From assembly GCA_911728455.2 (NCBI GenBank), contig OU452228.1, positions 13,716,104-13,780,103 on the forward strand: a stretch of 64,000 nt of DNA, written 5' to 3'. Position numbers and translations under genes: made by a program. Source of the DNA: Marthasterias glacialis. Taxonomy: Eukaryota > Echinodermata > Asteroidea > Forcipulatida > Asteriidae. Under the pieces are notes generated by a model, which was not told the origin of the DNA, did no database searches, and worked only from the letters and a program-made list of their open reading frames with translations. The stretch's first letter is position 1, and each line of letters opens with the position of its first letter. Of the stretch, positions 1 to 64,000 are shown in pieces.

Positions 1-24
1 TGGAATGGGACCAAGATGGCTGCT

Positions 25-182
25 ACTGGGAGACTCCTGGACGGTCCTTTTTCACAGTTCTCACCAGTGGTACGCATGTTCAGAACTCCGCGCGCAATAC
101 TGAGCACGTCCACGCATGCTCAGAACTGTGAAAAAAGGCCCGTTGTGTCTGCTGCCGCCAGCGCCTCAAAAGTCTCCCAATG
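25..182. mobile_element. Imperfect palindromic MITE, diverged copy of the GGGAGACTTTTGAG family
   Basis: The left arm begins CTGGGAGACTCCTGG and the right arm ends CTCAAAAGTCTCCCA. Both continue inward with a CTTTTTTCACAGTTCT block in opposite orientation. Shorter and cleaner palindromes with the same ends lie at 11818-11937 and 44227-44333. Single-end fragments sit near 2820-2866 and 22447-22490. There is no coding capacity; this is a non-autonomous element in the gene's 3' region or last intron. Confidence 0.6.
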
Positions 183-561
183 GTTGGATCAAATATTCTG
201 CAGATTTTAACTACTGTGGAAGCAGATTTCATGTTTTGTTGACTGAGGAGGAGGGAATCATGCTATCAGTGCTATGGATAGAGTGGAGGGTTAACCGTGT
301 ATATCGGATCGACGCTCTTGGCAGCTTGGGTAGGTTCCTTCAGAGTGAAAGTAGGGTTACATCCGGAAAGGCTAGGGGTACACTGGGGACTATTCCCAAG
401 GCAGGGTTCCCTGCATGGGGTCTGGGTAATTTGGGGTAAATGTGGGCGCTCAAGGGCATTCACCCTCTTTTTGGATGTAATCACCTTGGTGTAAATGGGT
501 ATACATTGGAAAGTGGGGCGTTCGGAGGCAGTGGTGTCTGGGAAGAGGATTGAGCCAACGC

Positions 562-615
562 TTCTTTTTTTAGGTATGGTGGGTAAGGTTCTTTTTTTAG
601 GTATGGTGGGTAAGG
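562..615. repeat. Two tandem copies of a 27-bp unit
   Basis: The unit TTCTTTTTTTAGGTATGGTG plus GGTAAGG occurs at 562-588 and again, unchanged, at 589-615. Read on the minus strand it gives a proline-rich open frame (PYPPYLKKE twice). I could not join that frame to the last mapped exon, so I do not call it coding. Confidence 0.85.
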
Positions 616-1243
616 TTTTTGGGGATAGGGTCGCCTGCGGGGTCCTAACCGGGGTAGGTTTGTTGACATTGTGAAAACAAGGACATGAAGTGGAAGAAGC
701 AGAGCTTAAGCGCTGAGCTAGCTGTAGGGTGAGAAGAGAGTGCACAGTAAAAACAGTTAGCGCTTGTCTCCAGAAGAAAGAAAAAATTAACAATAAAAAA
801 AAACATGCGTTCCCTTCGACCTAGTTACTTATACCTTTCGGTGTTTCAATTTAGCCTGCATGTCCATGCAACAATTCAGTCACAAAAAAGTTGCAGAAAA
901 AATTGTTGATTACTAGAAATTTTTCACAAATAATTTTTTCTTTTCGAAAATCATTATTCAATTTAATATAAAGAAACTTTTTTTTGTAATAAACAATTAC
1001 AATTTGTTTGCTTCACTGTCAAAGTTTATAAATGAGTACCCTATAAATCGTTCTGGCATTTAACAATGGTCACATAACAGCTTACATAATCCTTCAGTAA
1101 AATGATTTCTTAACACATGCGTGAGACTACACTTTCAATTCAACCATTACGTGTTAGACTTCTATCAATGCTGATCTGTCAGCATCAGTTCATACTTGAT
1201 GCAGAAGTAAAGGAAAATCTGACACCCAAAAATGTGTGTGACT

Positions 1244-1424
1244 AATGGACCTTTATCATGGTGCGGCCATCTTGATTTTCTCCCATTCAAACCAATGTAA
1301 CAAAACCGAGGCTGGAAGGGTAAATAGTCTGGTTCCTTTTTTGTACAATGAAAATTAGCATCTGTTACTGTTATTGGATACAGGGAACATGACCAAGATG
1401 GTGGCAGCATGATAAAGGTCTATT
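1244..1424. mobile_element. MITE with about 31-bp terminal inverted repeats
   Basis: The left end reads AATGGACCTTTATCATGGTG and continues to CCATCTTG. The right end is its reverse complement with a few mismatches, finishing ATGATAAAGGTCTATT. The interior of about 120 bp has no reading frame of note. The superfamily is not recognised. Confidence 0.75.
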
Positions 1425-1459
1425 GCCACCATACTTCGGTATTGATATTCTTTCTATTT

Positions 1460-1901
1460 GACAGGAAACACAGTAAAGGGGGCCACTTTGCATCTGTCAT
1501 GTTAGCAGTTTTTCCAACGGTTGTAACTTTTTTTCAAGTACCCGAAACCAGCCAAAAGTGTTTCAACATGTGAATGAACATGAAGGCTTATCCTTAAAAT
1601 AACTTGACTTGATTCGTTTGATGTTATTAAAAAAAAAATTTTAAATCACTCTCAAAATTTCATCAAAATTGGACGGAAAAATCTTCCCTGCATTTTCCGC
1701 CCATTTTTTGAATGAAATTTAAGATTAAAACATTTTCATAATCCTATTCAACTCAGATTATTTTGAGTTCAAGCCTGCATGTCCCTTCCCATGTTGGAAC
1801 AATTAGTGGGTGATTTCACGTACTTCAACAAAGGTTACGACCATTGCAAAAACTGCTAACATGACGATAGACAAGTGGCCCCCTGTACTGTGTTTCTTGT
1901 C
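1460..1901. mobile_element. MITE with long (about 95-bp) terminal inverted repeats
   Basis: Positions 1460-1553 (GACAGGAAACACAG, then GGGGGCCACTT, then CATGTTAGCAGTTTTT) are repeated in inverse at 1807-1901 with roughly 80-85% identity by eye. The right end stops 69 bp before the coding end of the second SH3 exon, so it is just inside the following intron. No transposase is present. Confidence 0.8.
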
Positions 1902-1970
1902 ATTTGCACTCACTTCAAGTATAAACCAAGCAATTAGAGAAAGAGAAAAAGTTGGACTTACTGAACCTAC

Positions 1971-55836
<53,866 letters not shown>

Positions 55837-58160
55837 TCCGGACGGAGCGAAAACGGACACCGACAAAAAGAATCACCTCCTACCACTGTGTATCGCCATC
55901 TTGAGTTTTCGTTTCAAGTTAACACTTTCAACAGCGTACTCTTCACCCGTGCTGTGATTTCAACTTGCGCAAATCATGTTCCAGCTGTTTCCAAAGTCAA
56001 ATCAAGTAACTTAACCGGCATAAAATAACAAAATAACGTTTCCTTGTACTTTTGTTGTAAATATGGAGTGTACACCTGTAAATGATTGCTGGAAAAATCA
56101 AATTAGTAGATCGAGTAAAGGGGGGCACAAACGTCTGAAGGAAGAGCTCAACATCACTATTGCGCGCTAGAGGGCGCTATTTAATAAAAGTAACTCTTAA
56201 TTTGTCATTCTCACCGCACAAATGAACTACCAAGTATTACAATAGAGGTACAAAGTTTAACAAAACAAAAGCGTTTCTGCACCACTGATCTCTATTATTC
56301 TGTCAGTATAACAAAGTGTGCTGCACCCTATATTACACATGTTGAAAATATTTGTTTTTTTTCCATTGCAGTGAAGGATAGTTAACTTTCTATGTTGTTC
56401 TTCTTCCCTAACCCAATTTGTGCGTGACATTCCTTCTCAAACATCTGATGAAAGGATGGAGACACATTCCACCAAGTCCTCCCTACCCTGTCAGTATAAT
56501 TTCTGCAGAGAAGTTGTTTCTTTCTCTTTCATGGAGATGTTTTTATAAATAAAATCTATTTGAGAACAAGATGATTAATTCCTTGTTTCAATATACACAT
56601 CACACTAAAAAAAAGCAACTAAAATATTTGAGTATATTCACAAAATGTAGCCATTTTGTTTATTGCTTTACTATAACTTAGTATAAGCAACAGTACAAGT
56701 TCCCCAAATGATTAGCAATGGTACTTCTTTTATAACCAGTGTGCATCCAGGTTAAAAATAAACATTTTAAACAAATATTACATCATATCCCACCTTTAAA
56801 AAGGTCCTAAACTCAATTTTACATAATTTATAAAAGGCTATCACGTCCTGTACGTGACAGCCTTCGCAGGCATTTGTACAGTACTATCCAGATTCAGAAA
56901 ACGAGCCAGTTTAATTTTTGTTTGTAATGCTTCATTATGCTTTAATTGATTCCTGAAATATGTTACATTACATGTTATTTATGATAGATCTTAATACATT
57001 TATTTAAACTTAACCTTTTGCTGTCAAAATAACATACAGCTTATTTGTATGGTTAGGGCAATTATTTACTTAAATGACTGTTCAACTCCCTGATGTTGAT
57101 CTTGTAACACAAATAAATTCTTGATCTAATAAAAAGTATATCTTTAAACCAATAGCTGGTCCTTTCAGAGTTCATCAGAGAATAGTCAACAATGATTTTG
57201 TCAGGCAGGATAAAACCAAGTTATAGAGAGCCTTATAGTATCAGCGAAGGGCAAAATTTAATCGGTTTATCTTTTATCATGTTTAACACCTTCCGTGACA
57301 TCAAAAGAAATACATCTATAAAATTTTACTTTAAAATACTTGGTGTCAAGTTGAATTGTCTGGCGTGAAACTGATATTCTTATAACAGTAAAAAACTGTG
57401 CTTGGAACCTGAATAAAATCAATACAAGAATCTAAAATTCATTAAATGAATTCCCACAAAATATCTATCCACAACCACATAAAAAATGTATGTTTTTACG
57501 AATTCTTTCTTCATTATTTCATAGGTTTTATTTCATCGTTATAAAATAAACATGTGATAAAATTAAATATTCTATAGATCATTTGATTTGTAAACTGTTC
57601 CAATATGTAAATGAACATGAAACAAACTACCCTTACAATGGTCAACTTATTTAAGAAAATGTTGATTAGATGTGATTCTGCCACATATCAGGCAGCAAAT
57701 GTACACGTATGATGGTGAAATTTATTTCTTGAGCACTGATGGATCCAAATTAACTTATTAAATTAAAAGTATAAAAAAAACCCCACATTTGTGACAACAG
57801 TTTTAAAATGGACCCCTGTGCTGATTACAAAACACTTTGTTTACATGTGTGTTTTCCTACGGGAGCTTCAAATTCGTAGCCCTCCTCATTCCCTGGTCCC
57901 CACCATAAGAAAGCGCACATGTAAATAAAGCTTGGCATCATCAGTATATATGAAGTATATATGTTTGTCTATAATAAACGTTGTATAAATACATGGTAAA
58001 TTCTTAAAAACAGAATAAAGGCTAACACAAATGATTACTTGCAATAACTTGCAATTGTCTTTTAAAATGTTGATTTTAAATGGAGGCACTAACAATATGA
58101 GTCTTGCAATTCCTGCATTGAGTGAAACGTGATGTTTAGCTCTCTATACAACCCCATTGG
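55837..58160. other. Region upstream of the FCHSD-type gene
   Basis: Should hold the 5' UTR and promoter, directly right of 55836. I see no TATA box or other certain core element. Sequence beyond about 56300 is AT-rich and featureless, with no repeat copy I can match. Confidence 0.4.
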
Positions 58161-58781
58161 ATATATCGTCACTGTTTTCACGAAGCGACGAATGTGTAAA
58201 AATTCACAAAATTTTGGAATGGGTTTTGGAACAAATTCTTGACATACCCATTGCTGTTAACATTTCAGCAAATTTCAGGACCTACATGTAAGACCTAATA
58301 GTTTTATTGTTACATTAATGAGCATGACCGATGAATCACTAGATTTGCAGTTTTGCGAATCAAGATCTGCCACTTTAGCCGTAATACATAGTGCTGGCAC
58401 AGTGCCAAACTGACTTTTGCGTATTCACAAAGTAACAACTCTGTTGGCCTAATTAAGCTTAGCGTCTTCACGAAGAATGTCAATATGCATTGGTTTGTAC
58501 ACAGCGCTCTGCGTGCAGGTCTTGGTTTTTTTGTTTTCACAAAGTGACGAATATGTTTAGGAATTAATAACTCATCAACACAGCTACAAGATTGAAAACA
58601 TATTGACAGTCCTGTATGAATTAAGAAGTCAGCTTTGTTTTGGTAGGAACAAAAAAAAAAAAAAAAAATATTAAGCAGTGTCTGAAACAGCAGTGTGAAA
58701 AATAGTTCAACTTCAAAAGCGATTTTTTCCAAATGCAAATTTAGGCCGTGTCGTCACTTTGTGAAAACGGCGACAATATAT
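58161..58781. mobile_element. MITE with TATA-flanked ends (ATATATCGTCACTGTTTTCACGAA) and internal copies of the end motif
   Basis: Left ATATATCGTCACTGTTTTCA then CGAAGCGACGAATGTG; right inverse ATATTGTCGCCGTTTTCACA. Inside, related motifs recur at about 58465 (GCGTCTTCACGAAGAATG) and 58530 (TTGTTTTCACAAAGTGACGA). About 620 bp, between the two genes. The ends resemble 23902-24203. A 142-codon frame inside is not a recognisable protein. Confidence 0.8.
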
Positions 58782-58960
58782 GTACACTTATCATTCTTTT
58801 TTGGTTTAAAATATTTAGCCAAACAACTGTTTTAATACTTGTAACTCTTCTCTGTTGTTTTCTTTTACTATTTTTATTCAATAATAACGTCATTAAATTT
58901 GAGCAGAATATGAAATGGTTTATATTGGAAACGCTACCCACAAAACGAATACTCTCTTTA

Positions 58961-59282
58961 TAGCCCTGTTCACATTACAGAGCCGAGTCCAATGAAACAA
59001 ATTCCCAGGAAATAAATCCACAGAGATTCCTGGGGAGTTTTAACCCCACTGCCACTCCATTGTCTGATACACACTCAATGCAATTTTCCTGGGAAGAACG
59101 AACACTTGGTATGCCAACCCCCCTGGGTTTATCTCACTAAACCCAACTCGCAATCAGGGGCGACTATTTCCCAGGAAATGGCTATTCCCCAGGAGTTTGC
59201 CAGGGTTTGCAATTCAGGTATGAAAAGGTTAACCACATTTTCCTGGTAATTCCCTGGGCAATTAGCTTGGTTTAAAAGGGGC
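58961..59282. mobile_element. Probable MITE related to 21966-22416
   Basis: Left ATAGCCCTGTTCACATTACA, right TTTAAAAGGGGCT, with internal CCCAGGAAAT and TTCCTGGGG words in both orientations. The ends are imperfect and the borders uncertain. Confidence 0.5.
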
Positions 59283-59724
59283 TGATGAGTTGCTGTGGTT
59301 CTGGAATGAATGAAGCAGGGGTGTAACAACATGATGTATTGGTCACTGTGCTCAGATTGTCATTAGGAGGAAACTGAATTCAGCAGTCTTTGTTTTATCT
59401 TGTCTGTAAACTTACTTTTTCAAAATGTCACTCAAGTACATATTTTCCATGAGACATTTTTATGGTGCCCCCACAGTCAGAAGCTGGGAGATAAATTTAT
59501 AAAATTATTAATTTCCTTGAAAAATTATCATAATTTAGTTTATACTAATCTTTTGACAAAATGATATAATGTATTGATATCGTAACACTTGGTACAGTTC
59601 AAGATTAATGTACCATCCACATCAAGTATCAAACTTCTTATCACCATTACACTTTCCCCTTGTTTATTGGGTTAAACAGTAGATGCCAAATGGTGTGTAT
59701 ACAAGCAAAAAAATATTGAACGAG

Positions 59725-60765
59725 CCAGCAAACTGGTGACCTTTAAACACGTCAGTGTAAAATCGGAAAAACCAGTGCAAAGGGCGACCGGACATTTTGT
59801 TTTAGTGTGGCACACAGTATGCACTCACTCGGCAACACTTCAAGAGACTGATCCATTAAGCCCCGCCTACCTTAGCAATTGCCTAGCAACAGCAGATGGT
59901 GTGACTTTCACGCCACAATCGCAGCGGTGGTTCGGTTGCGTCCACACACACGTATCGGATACACACACGTACATGGTTTTCGTGAACGGTATAGATTTAG
60001 TTTCGTGGCCTTTTGAGCAGTGCCTTGAGTCCAAAGAACAATGCAGACAGGAACACTGTTAAACCGCTTTTACTGTACAGGGACCACAGCTGTGGGATTT
60101 GCACCACCAGAAATACAAACAGATTAAAACAAAATGAAACTTAGTATAGTTTGTGTCAGAACAATGGCCGCAGTTTGTTTACTTTTCTAATGGGATTTTA
60201 ACGTATTGGACTTTTGTCGGACTTTCAGTGGCATTGTCACAACTGTGATTGGTCAATACATTAGTGTATGGGGCTTAATGGATCGGTCTATTCACCCACA
60301 CAGAGGACAGATGGTCTTAAATGTTTTGCCGATTTTGCCTATTAAGCCGGGGTTGTGTAATCTTTGATTCCAGACCTTTTTCCTTTTGTTCCAAGAGGAG
60401 GATTACGAGACATCAAGAGGCTTCCATCATTGTTTATTCATTGTATTTCAGCTCAATGGAGGTAAGTCAGAGTGAACTATCCAGCCTTGGTATTGGATTT
60501 AGTACCAATCCTCAGCCGTAGCTCACAGCTAAGGTTTTGCAATTCACGGTGCATATATTTGACATTTTCTTGATAAAGAAAACAAAAATCCTGTATATAA
60601 AGAGAATCTTTGTTTGATGTTCTCTTGGCTTTGTCAAGTCAAGATTTCTTTCCTGTTTAGCAGTACTCTAAAAGAAACATGATTTTGGCAATAGTGAGAA
60701 AATAATCCCATCAGACTGGACGGCAAAAAAATGAAAGAATCCTGGCGGCAACTGGTTAAACGAAG
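59725..60765 (+). repeat. Dispersed about 550-bp repeat, copy 3, with nested MITE
   Basis: The left part (59725-59842, GACCGGACATTTTG, CACTCACTCGGCAACACTTC) and right part (60291-60765, CACACAGAGGACAGATGGTC to GCGGCAACTGGTTAAA) are contiguous in copies 1 and 2. It ends about 50 bp from the ALG11 stop codon, so it probably contributes to the ALG11 3' UTR. Confidence 0.75.
59843..60290. mobile_element. MITE (AGACTGATCCATTAAGCCCC family) nested in the repeat
   Basis: Left AGACTGATCCATTAAGCCCC, right GGGGCTTAATGGATCGGTCT then A. It is longer than the 268-bp copy, with GTGATTGGTCAATA near the right end in common. Confidence 0.8.
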
Positions 60766-60816
60766 CCATTCCTAAAACCCTCTCAACTCCTTTGCAATAA
60801 GATTGATGTGAGCACT

Positions 60817-61088
60817 TTACTTAATAAGAATCTCAGTAGCATCAATAAAACCTCTTTTGAATTCCTCCTCTGAGAAACGCCCCATCGATGCTCTAGCATT
60901 CCTTTGGATTTCCATCTGTTCCTCATCGGTCATTTTAAGGATTTTCTCCATGGCGTCAGCATAGCTCATCACATCGTCAGCAAGGAACCCTGTACATTTG
61001 CCCTCAAAGTCAATGACAATGTCCATCATTGGTCCTCCGGAGTTGTGTGCCACGATGACTGTACCTGCTGCCATGCACTCCACCACAC
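60817..61088 (-). CDS. ALG11: ALG11 exon 3
   Basis: Acceptor CTGTAG|GTGTGG at 61088; stop TAA at 60819-60817. It enters in phase 1 and encodes [20 protein letters not shown], then the acceptor-side helices and C-terminal [10 protein letters not shown]. The second Glu of EX7E and the HNSGGP nucleotide-sugar loop are here, so loss of this exon would abolish activity. Confidence 0.96.
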
Positions 61089-63982
61089 CTACAGAAAACA
61101 ACGTGAAAAGGTTGCTATTTTTTGTAACTTTTTTTGTCACGTACGCTGAGTTCGTACTACTTCTGTATTGGCAGACTGAACTTTTTGGTGATAGGAATTG
61201 TTTATTCATTGTATTTCAGCTCAATGGAGGTCAAGTCGGAGTGAACTATCCAGCCTTGCTACCGCATTTAGTACCAACCCTCAGCCGTAGCTCACAGCAA
61301 AGGTTTTGCAATTCACGGTGCATGTATTTGACATTTTCTTGACAGAGAAAACAAAAATCCCGCTTCTATAAAGAGAATCTTTGTTGAATGTTATCTCGGC
61401 TTTGTCAAGCCAAGGTTTCTTTGTGCCATATCTGCTTTAATATTTTTAGTATTTCCTGGTTTCCTTTTTTTTCATTTTAGTGTGTAAATTGTTGAATTTT
61501 GTGGAGAGACATAAAATAATAAAATAATACTAGGACCAAACTCTGGATTTACTTTGGAGGGGATTTTAAACCAAACATTTGTCCCCGATTCTTCTGGTGT
61601 CAAACTTTTCTCCATATCACTTCAAGACTTATTTACCCTCTTCCATCTACATTGTGATATGGCTTCTCTTTCTTTCAAAATTTGTTTGGCGATTTACTAA
61701 ATGGGTAAAAAATATTTAAAAAATAAAAATAATAAAAAGGGGGCCAGCCAAGGGGTTGGTGTGGGGCGAGGAGGGTTTATTCACCATCAGTAACTAAGGG
61801 GACGTAGGTCGTGCCTTGTTAACTTCCTGGGTGTTAAATTTCAAAAACATTCACACATATCATGCATTTATGGGCACACTGATCTTCCTTTTCCTGACCA
61901 TGGTGTATACATTCAAATGTGGAGGTGAATCAAAACTTGGATAGTCCTGCAATCATTGTTCAGTATTTTTTTTTTGCAATGACTGTACCTACCGATGCCA
62001 AAGTGTTCATTCCACATGGTGTGTAGCCCAATGGTGGCAGCAGACAAGTGTTCTCTGAGATCCTCGAAAGGAATATTAAGCATGAAGTCCACATTGGCGC
62101 GTATATTGTGGTTCTCACAAAGTTCCCTCAACACATCCACACGGTCTGCATCGTCTTTATTACGACAGCCGCCGATGAGTTCAAGTTTCAAGTTTGGCCT
62201 CTTTTCCATTGGGAACCGTTTTAGTAGCTCAAAGAATGCTTCTATTTGTAGCGGATGGTTTTTCTCGGGACGAAACTGAGCTATAGATACAATCACTTGT
62301 TTCTTCTTTCCCTTTTTTGACACCAAAGGTTTTTGGGCGAAGGCGTCCGTATCGCAGGGTGGATACACTATGCTTGTAAGAGCTGGAATCTTCCAGATGC
62401 TTTGGATGTGACCGTTTGTCCACGACGAGTTGACCATCACAGCATCACTGCGTGCACCCATAATTCCATACAGGCATGCAAACATACGGTAGTAGATCAC
62501 CTTCAAGAAACTAAGGACACGACTTCTGGCCACAAAAGCTGGGTTGTTGTACGTGGCTGTGCGCTGGGTTACCCTCGTCAGCATATCAGTAGTGATGGTG
62601 GGATAGTGCACATAGCAGCCGACCTTACAGAGACCAAGGTACTTGAAGAGTGGCAGCGTGAAGGCATAACCCATGGTGTCGATGTAAACATCAGGTACAC
62701 AGTTAATCAAAGCTTCCCATCCCAGTACCACGGACCCAAGGCTCTGCCCTAGAAGAGTGAAGTACGGATACATTGATGCCTCAACAAGATAGCGTTTTTT
62801 CAAGAACACAAACTCCACAGGTTCGGTGATGCTGATGTTGAAGCGTTGCTTTGCTCTTTGTAAAATTTCTTCACCCGTCACGTTACTGTCACCGGTATAT
62901 ACCACACACTTCACAAAGGAATATCTATAAGAAAAGTCAAATCAATGTGTAAATAATTGCAGCTGATTTCAGAATATTAACCCTTAACCCTTGACCTTTT
63001 TGCCTACAGGTGACCTCAATCCTCTAACGTCCTCCTCTCCTATGTCACTTCACAACAACATGTTTGAACTTGGATAGATTGGAATGCCTTACCCAGTGAT
63101 AGGCAATTGTTATTTAGGCCTACAGCCCTCAGTCCTTCTGAATCCTTCATTTTGGCAAAGACGATTTGGGAGGCATAGGGTTGATACAATTTTACAATAA
63201 TAACGCAGAATTTCAACAAAAGAATCTACCCCTTATTTAAAAATTACCTTTTTAATTTTGAGAAGTATGACACAGACCAAGTCAAATATTTTGTGCAAAA
63301 CTTTTGTTTCAAGCTTATCTGAACCTTGCTTACTTGTGTATCAAGAATATCAATAACCTAATCTAATTTCGTCCTTCAACGATGGTCTCAGCACAATTTC
63401 AAAATAAGGTCATTTGTAAAGTTTGTACAGGTTCTGATATTCTTTAAACTTGAAGTTTCTTCATTTTTGTAATGCAAATTATCAGAATGCCATCAGAAAA
63501 GAAATCATATCATATCAGACAGGCTAAACACAAGGTTGGATCTCATTCAGGGATGAGAGTGGATTAAAATGAAAAATCCACGAAACACCGGTGGAGGTTC
63601 TGGGGCAAGCACCTTGGTGTCGTCAAAATATAGTACAAGTACTGTGTTTAGGCTTTACAAGGGCCTGGATGTATTTTTTCGTAAAATTCCAAAGGAATGT
63701 CATCCCTGTTCATTAGCTTCTGGGGTGGAAGATATTCATGATTGATTATTAAGGAAAGTACCTGTCTTGCAGAGCAGCAATAGCACACCATAAAACTCTC
63801 TCCCCACCCCCTCCGGCATTACAGTACGGATGGAAGAACCCCACCACCACTGGCTCTTGTCCATCTTTGCCTCGCTCCCTCAGGTGGCCAAACTGGAGTC
63901 TCCCCTGGTGCTGGACTCTCCTCCTCAGAAAGTAGAAGAGTAAGATCCCCAGGGGGATGAATGGCAATATCACGAACAGCAT
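60817..63982 (-). CDS. ALG11: ALG11, GDP-mannose:dolichol-linked oligosaccharide alpha-1,2-mannosyltransferase (whole gene)
   Basis: ALG11 adds the fourth and fifth mannoses, both alpha-1,2, to Man3GlcNAc2-PP-dolichol on the cytosolic face of the ER, before flipping. Exons: 63982-63762, 62924-61993, 61088-60817; joined they give 474 residues and a TAA stop, close to the human length of 492. An N-terminal membrane anchor is at residues 3-19, [12 protein letters not shown] at 51-62, then [40 protein letters not shown] and [17 protein letters not shown]4-family EX7E glutamates are the E of NEHFG and the E of VVEC. The frame is open upstream of 63982 to the window edge, so the true start may be further right. 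Confidence 0.96.
61198..61436 (+). repeat. Dispersed about 550-bp repeat, copy 4 (partial), in ALG11 intron 2
   Basis: TTTATTCATTGTATTTCAGC then TCAATGGAGG, CCTCAGCCGTAGCTCACAGC and TTGCAATTCACGGTGCATGT are nearly identical to 60431-60655. This places matching direct repeats on both sides of ALG11 exon 3. Confidence 0.88.
61993..62924 (-). CDS. ALG11: ALG11 exon 2 (main catalytic exon)
   Basis: Acceptor CTTATAG|ATATTC at 62924, donor ATCG|GTAGGT at 61993; 932 nt, phase 2 in and 1 out. It encodes [20 protein letters not shown] through [51 protein letters not shown] and [10 protein letters not shown], to NEHFGI. It covers most of both Rossmann-like halves of the GT-B fold. Confidence 0.97.
62990..63175. 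repeat. Dispersed repeat in ALG11 intron 1
   Basis: GTGACCTCAATCCTCTAACG, then AACATGTTTGAACTTGGATA and CTGAATCCTTCATTTTGGCA match 47864-48005 in order, with an extra segment before the last block. Confidence 0.7.
63548..63708. mobile_element. hAT-like MITE (CAGGGATGAGAGTGG) in ALG11 intron 1
   Basis: Left CAGGGATGA, right TCATCCCTG, with flanks CTCATT and TTCATT (6 bp, one mismatch). It shares AAATCCACGAAACACCGGTG and GGGCAAGCACCTTGGTGTCG with 20256-20437. Confidence 0.82.
63762..63982 (-). CDS. ALG11: ALG11 exon 1 (N-terminal part; start uncertain)
   Basis: Donor GACAG|GTACTT at 63762. From the ATG at 63982 it encodes [20 protein letters not shown] (membrane anchor followed by Arg), a basic linker and [20 protein letters not shown]. 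The frame continues open for six codons (LGLLTP) to the window edge without a stop. Human ALG11 has about 20 more residues before this motif, so the start may lie outside. Confidence 0.93.
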
Positions 63983-64000
63983 TGGTGTTAGTAGACCTAA

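Noticed and set aside
272-793. 173-codon minus-strand frame, and an overlapping proline-rich 62-codon frame, as the missing FCHSD tail
   Set aside because: The frame after the last mapped exon (phase 0) hits a stop with the only plausible acceptor, and the repeated PYPPYLKKE comes from a 27-bp tandem duplication.
58310-58738. 142-codon minus-strand frame
   Set aside because: Lies wholly inside an inverted-repeat element, has a poly-Phe stretch from an A run, and matches no family I know.
62333-62752. 139-codon plus-strand frame
   Set aside because: Antisense shadow of ALG11 exon 2.

Overview
This window is intron-rich animal nuclear DNA. It has long introns, GT-AG splice sites, many microsatellites and a very dense load of short inverted-repeat and tRNA-derived elements. 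I infer a marine invertebrate deuterostome, most likely an echinoderm. That rests on gene structure and repeat style only, so the taxon is a guess.

Two protein genes can be supported, both on the minus strand. The first fills most of the window (1971-55836). It is an FCHSD1/FCHSD2/Nervous-wreck-type F-BAR plus double-SH3 protein. I could place 16 coding exons that join in frame for exactly 675 codons. They run from a start at 55836 (or the second Met at 55815), through an F-BAR domain and a coiled-coil region, to SH3-1 and SH3-2. The last, proline-rich C-terminal exon was not found and may lie left of the window. The second gene (60817 to at least 63982) is ALG11, the GDP-mannose alpha-1,2-mannosyltransferase of the dolichol-linked oligosaccharide pathway. 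It has three exons in this window; the N-terminus reaches the right edge and may continue beyond it. The two genes are about 5 kb apart in the same orientation. Their products are not known to act together: one shapes membranes and actin at endocytic sites, the other works on the cytosolic face of the ER.

Layout from left to right: 1-8.7 kb holds the SH3 and linker exons, with a 750-bp CCAA/CCCA-rich repeat filling one intron. 8.7-20 kb holds the coiled-coil and F-BAR exons. 20-41.5 kb is one 21.5-kb intron containing a LINE relic, several SINEs, four TTAA-ended inverted-repeat elements and a 1.6-kb element with perfect 20-bp ends. 41.5-55.8 kb holds the first four exons, with more CAGG...CCTG-ended elements. 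55.8-60.8 kb is intergenic. 60.8-64 kb is ALG11.

No RNA genes, CRISPR arrays, intact transposases or viral genes were seen. The most interesting material is in the repeats: families separable by terminal motif and target-site duplication length, nested insertions that give relative ages, a near-perfect hairpin just upstream of a 3' splice site, and an intron that is almost wholly G-rich repeat on the transcribed strand. I did not find a convincing new biological system.
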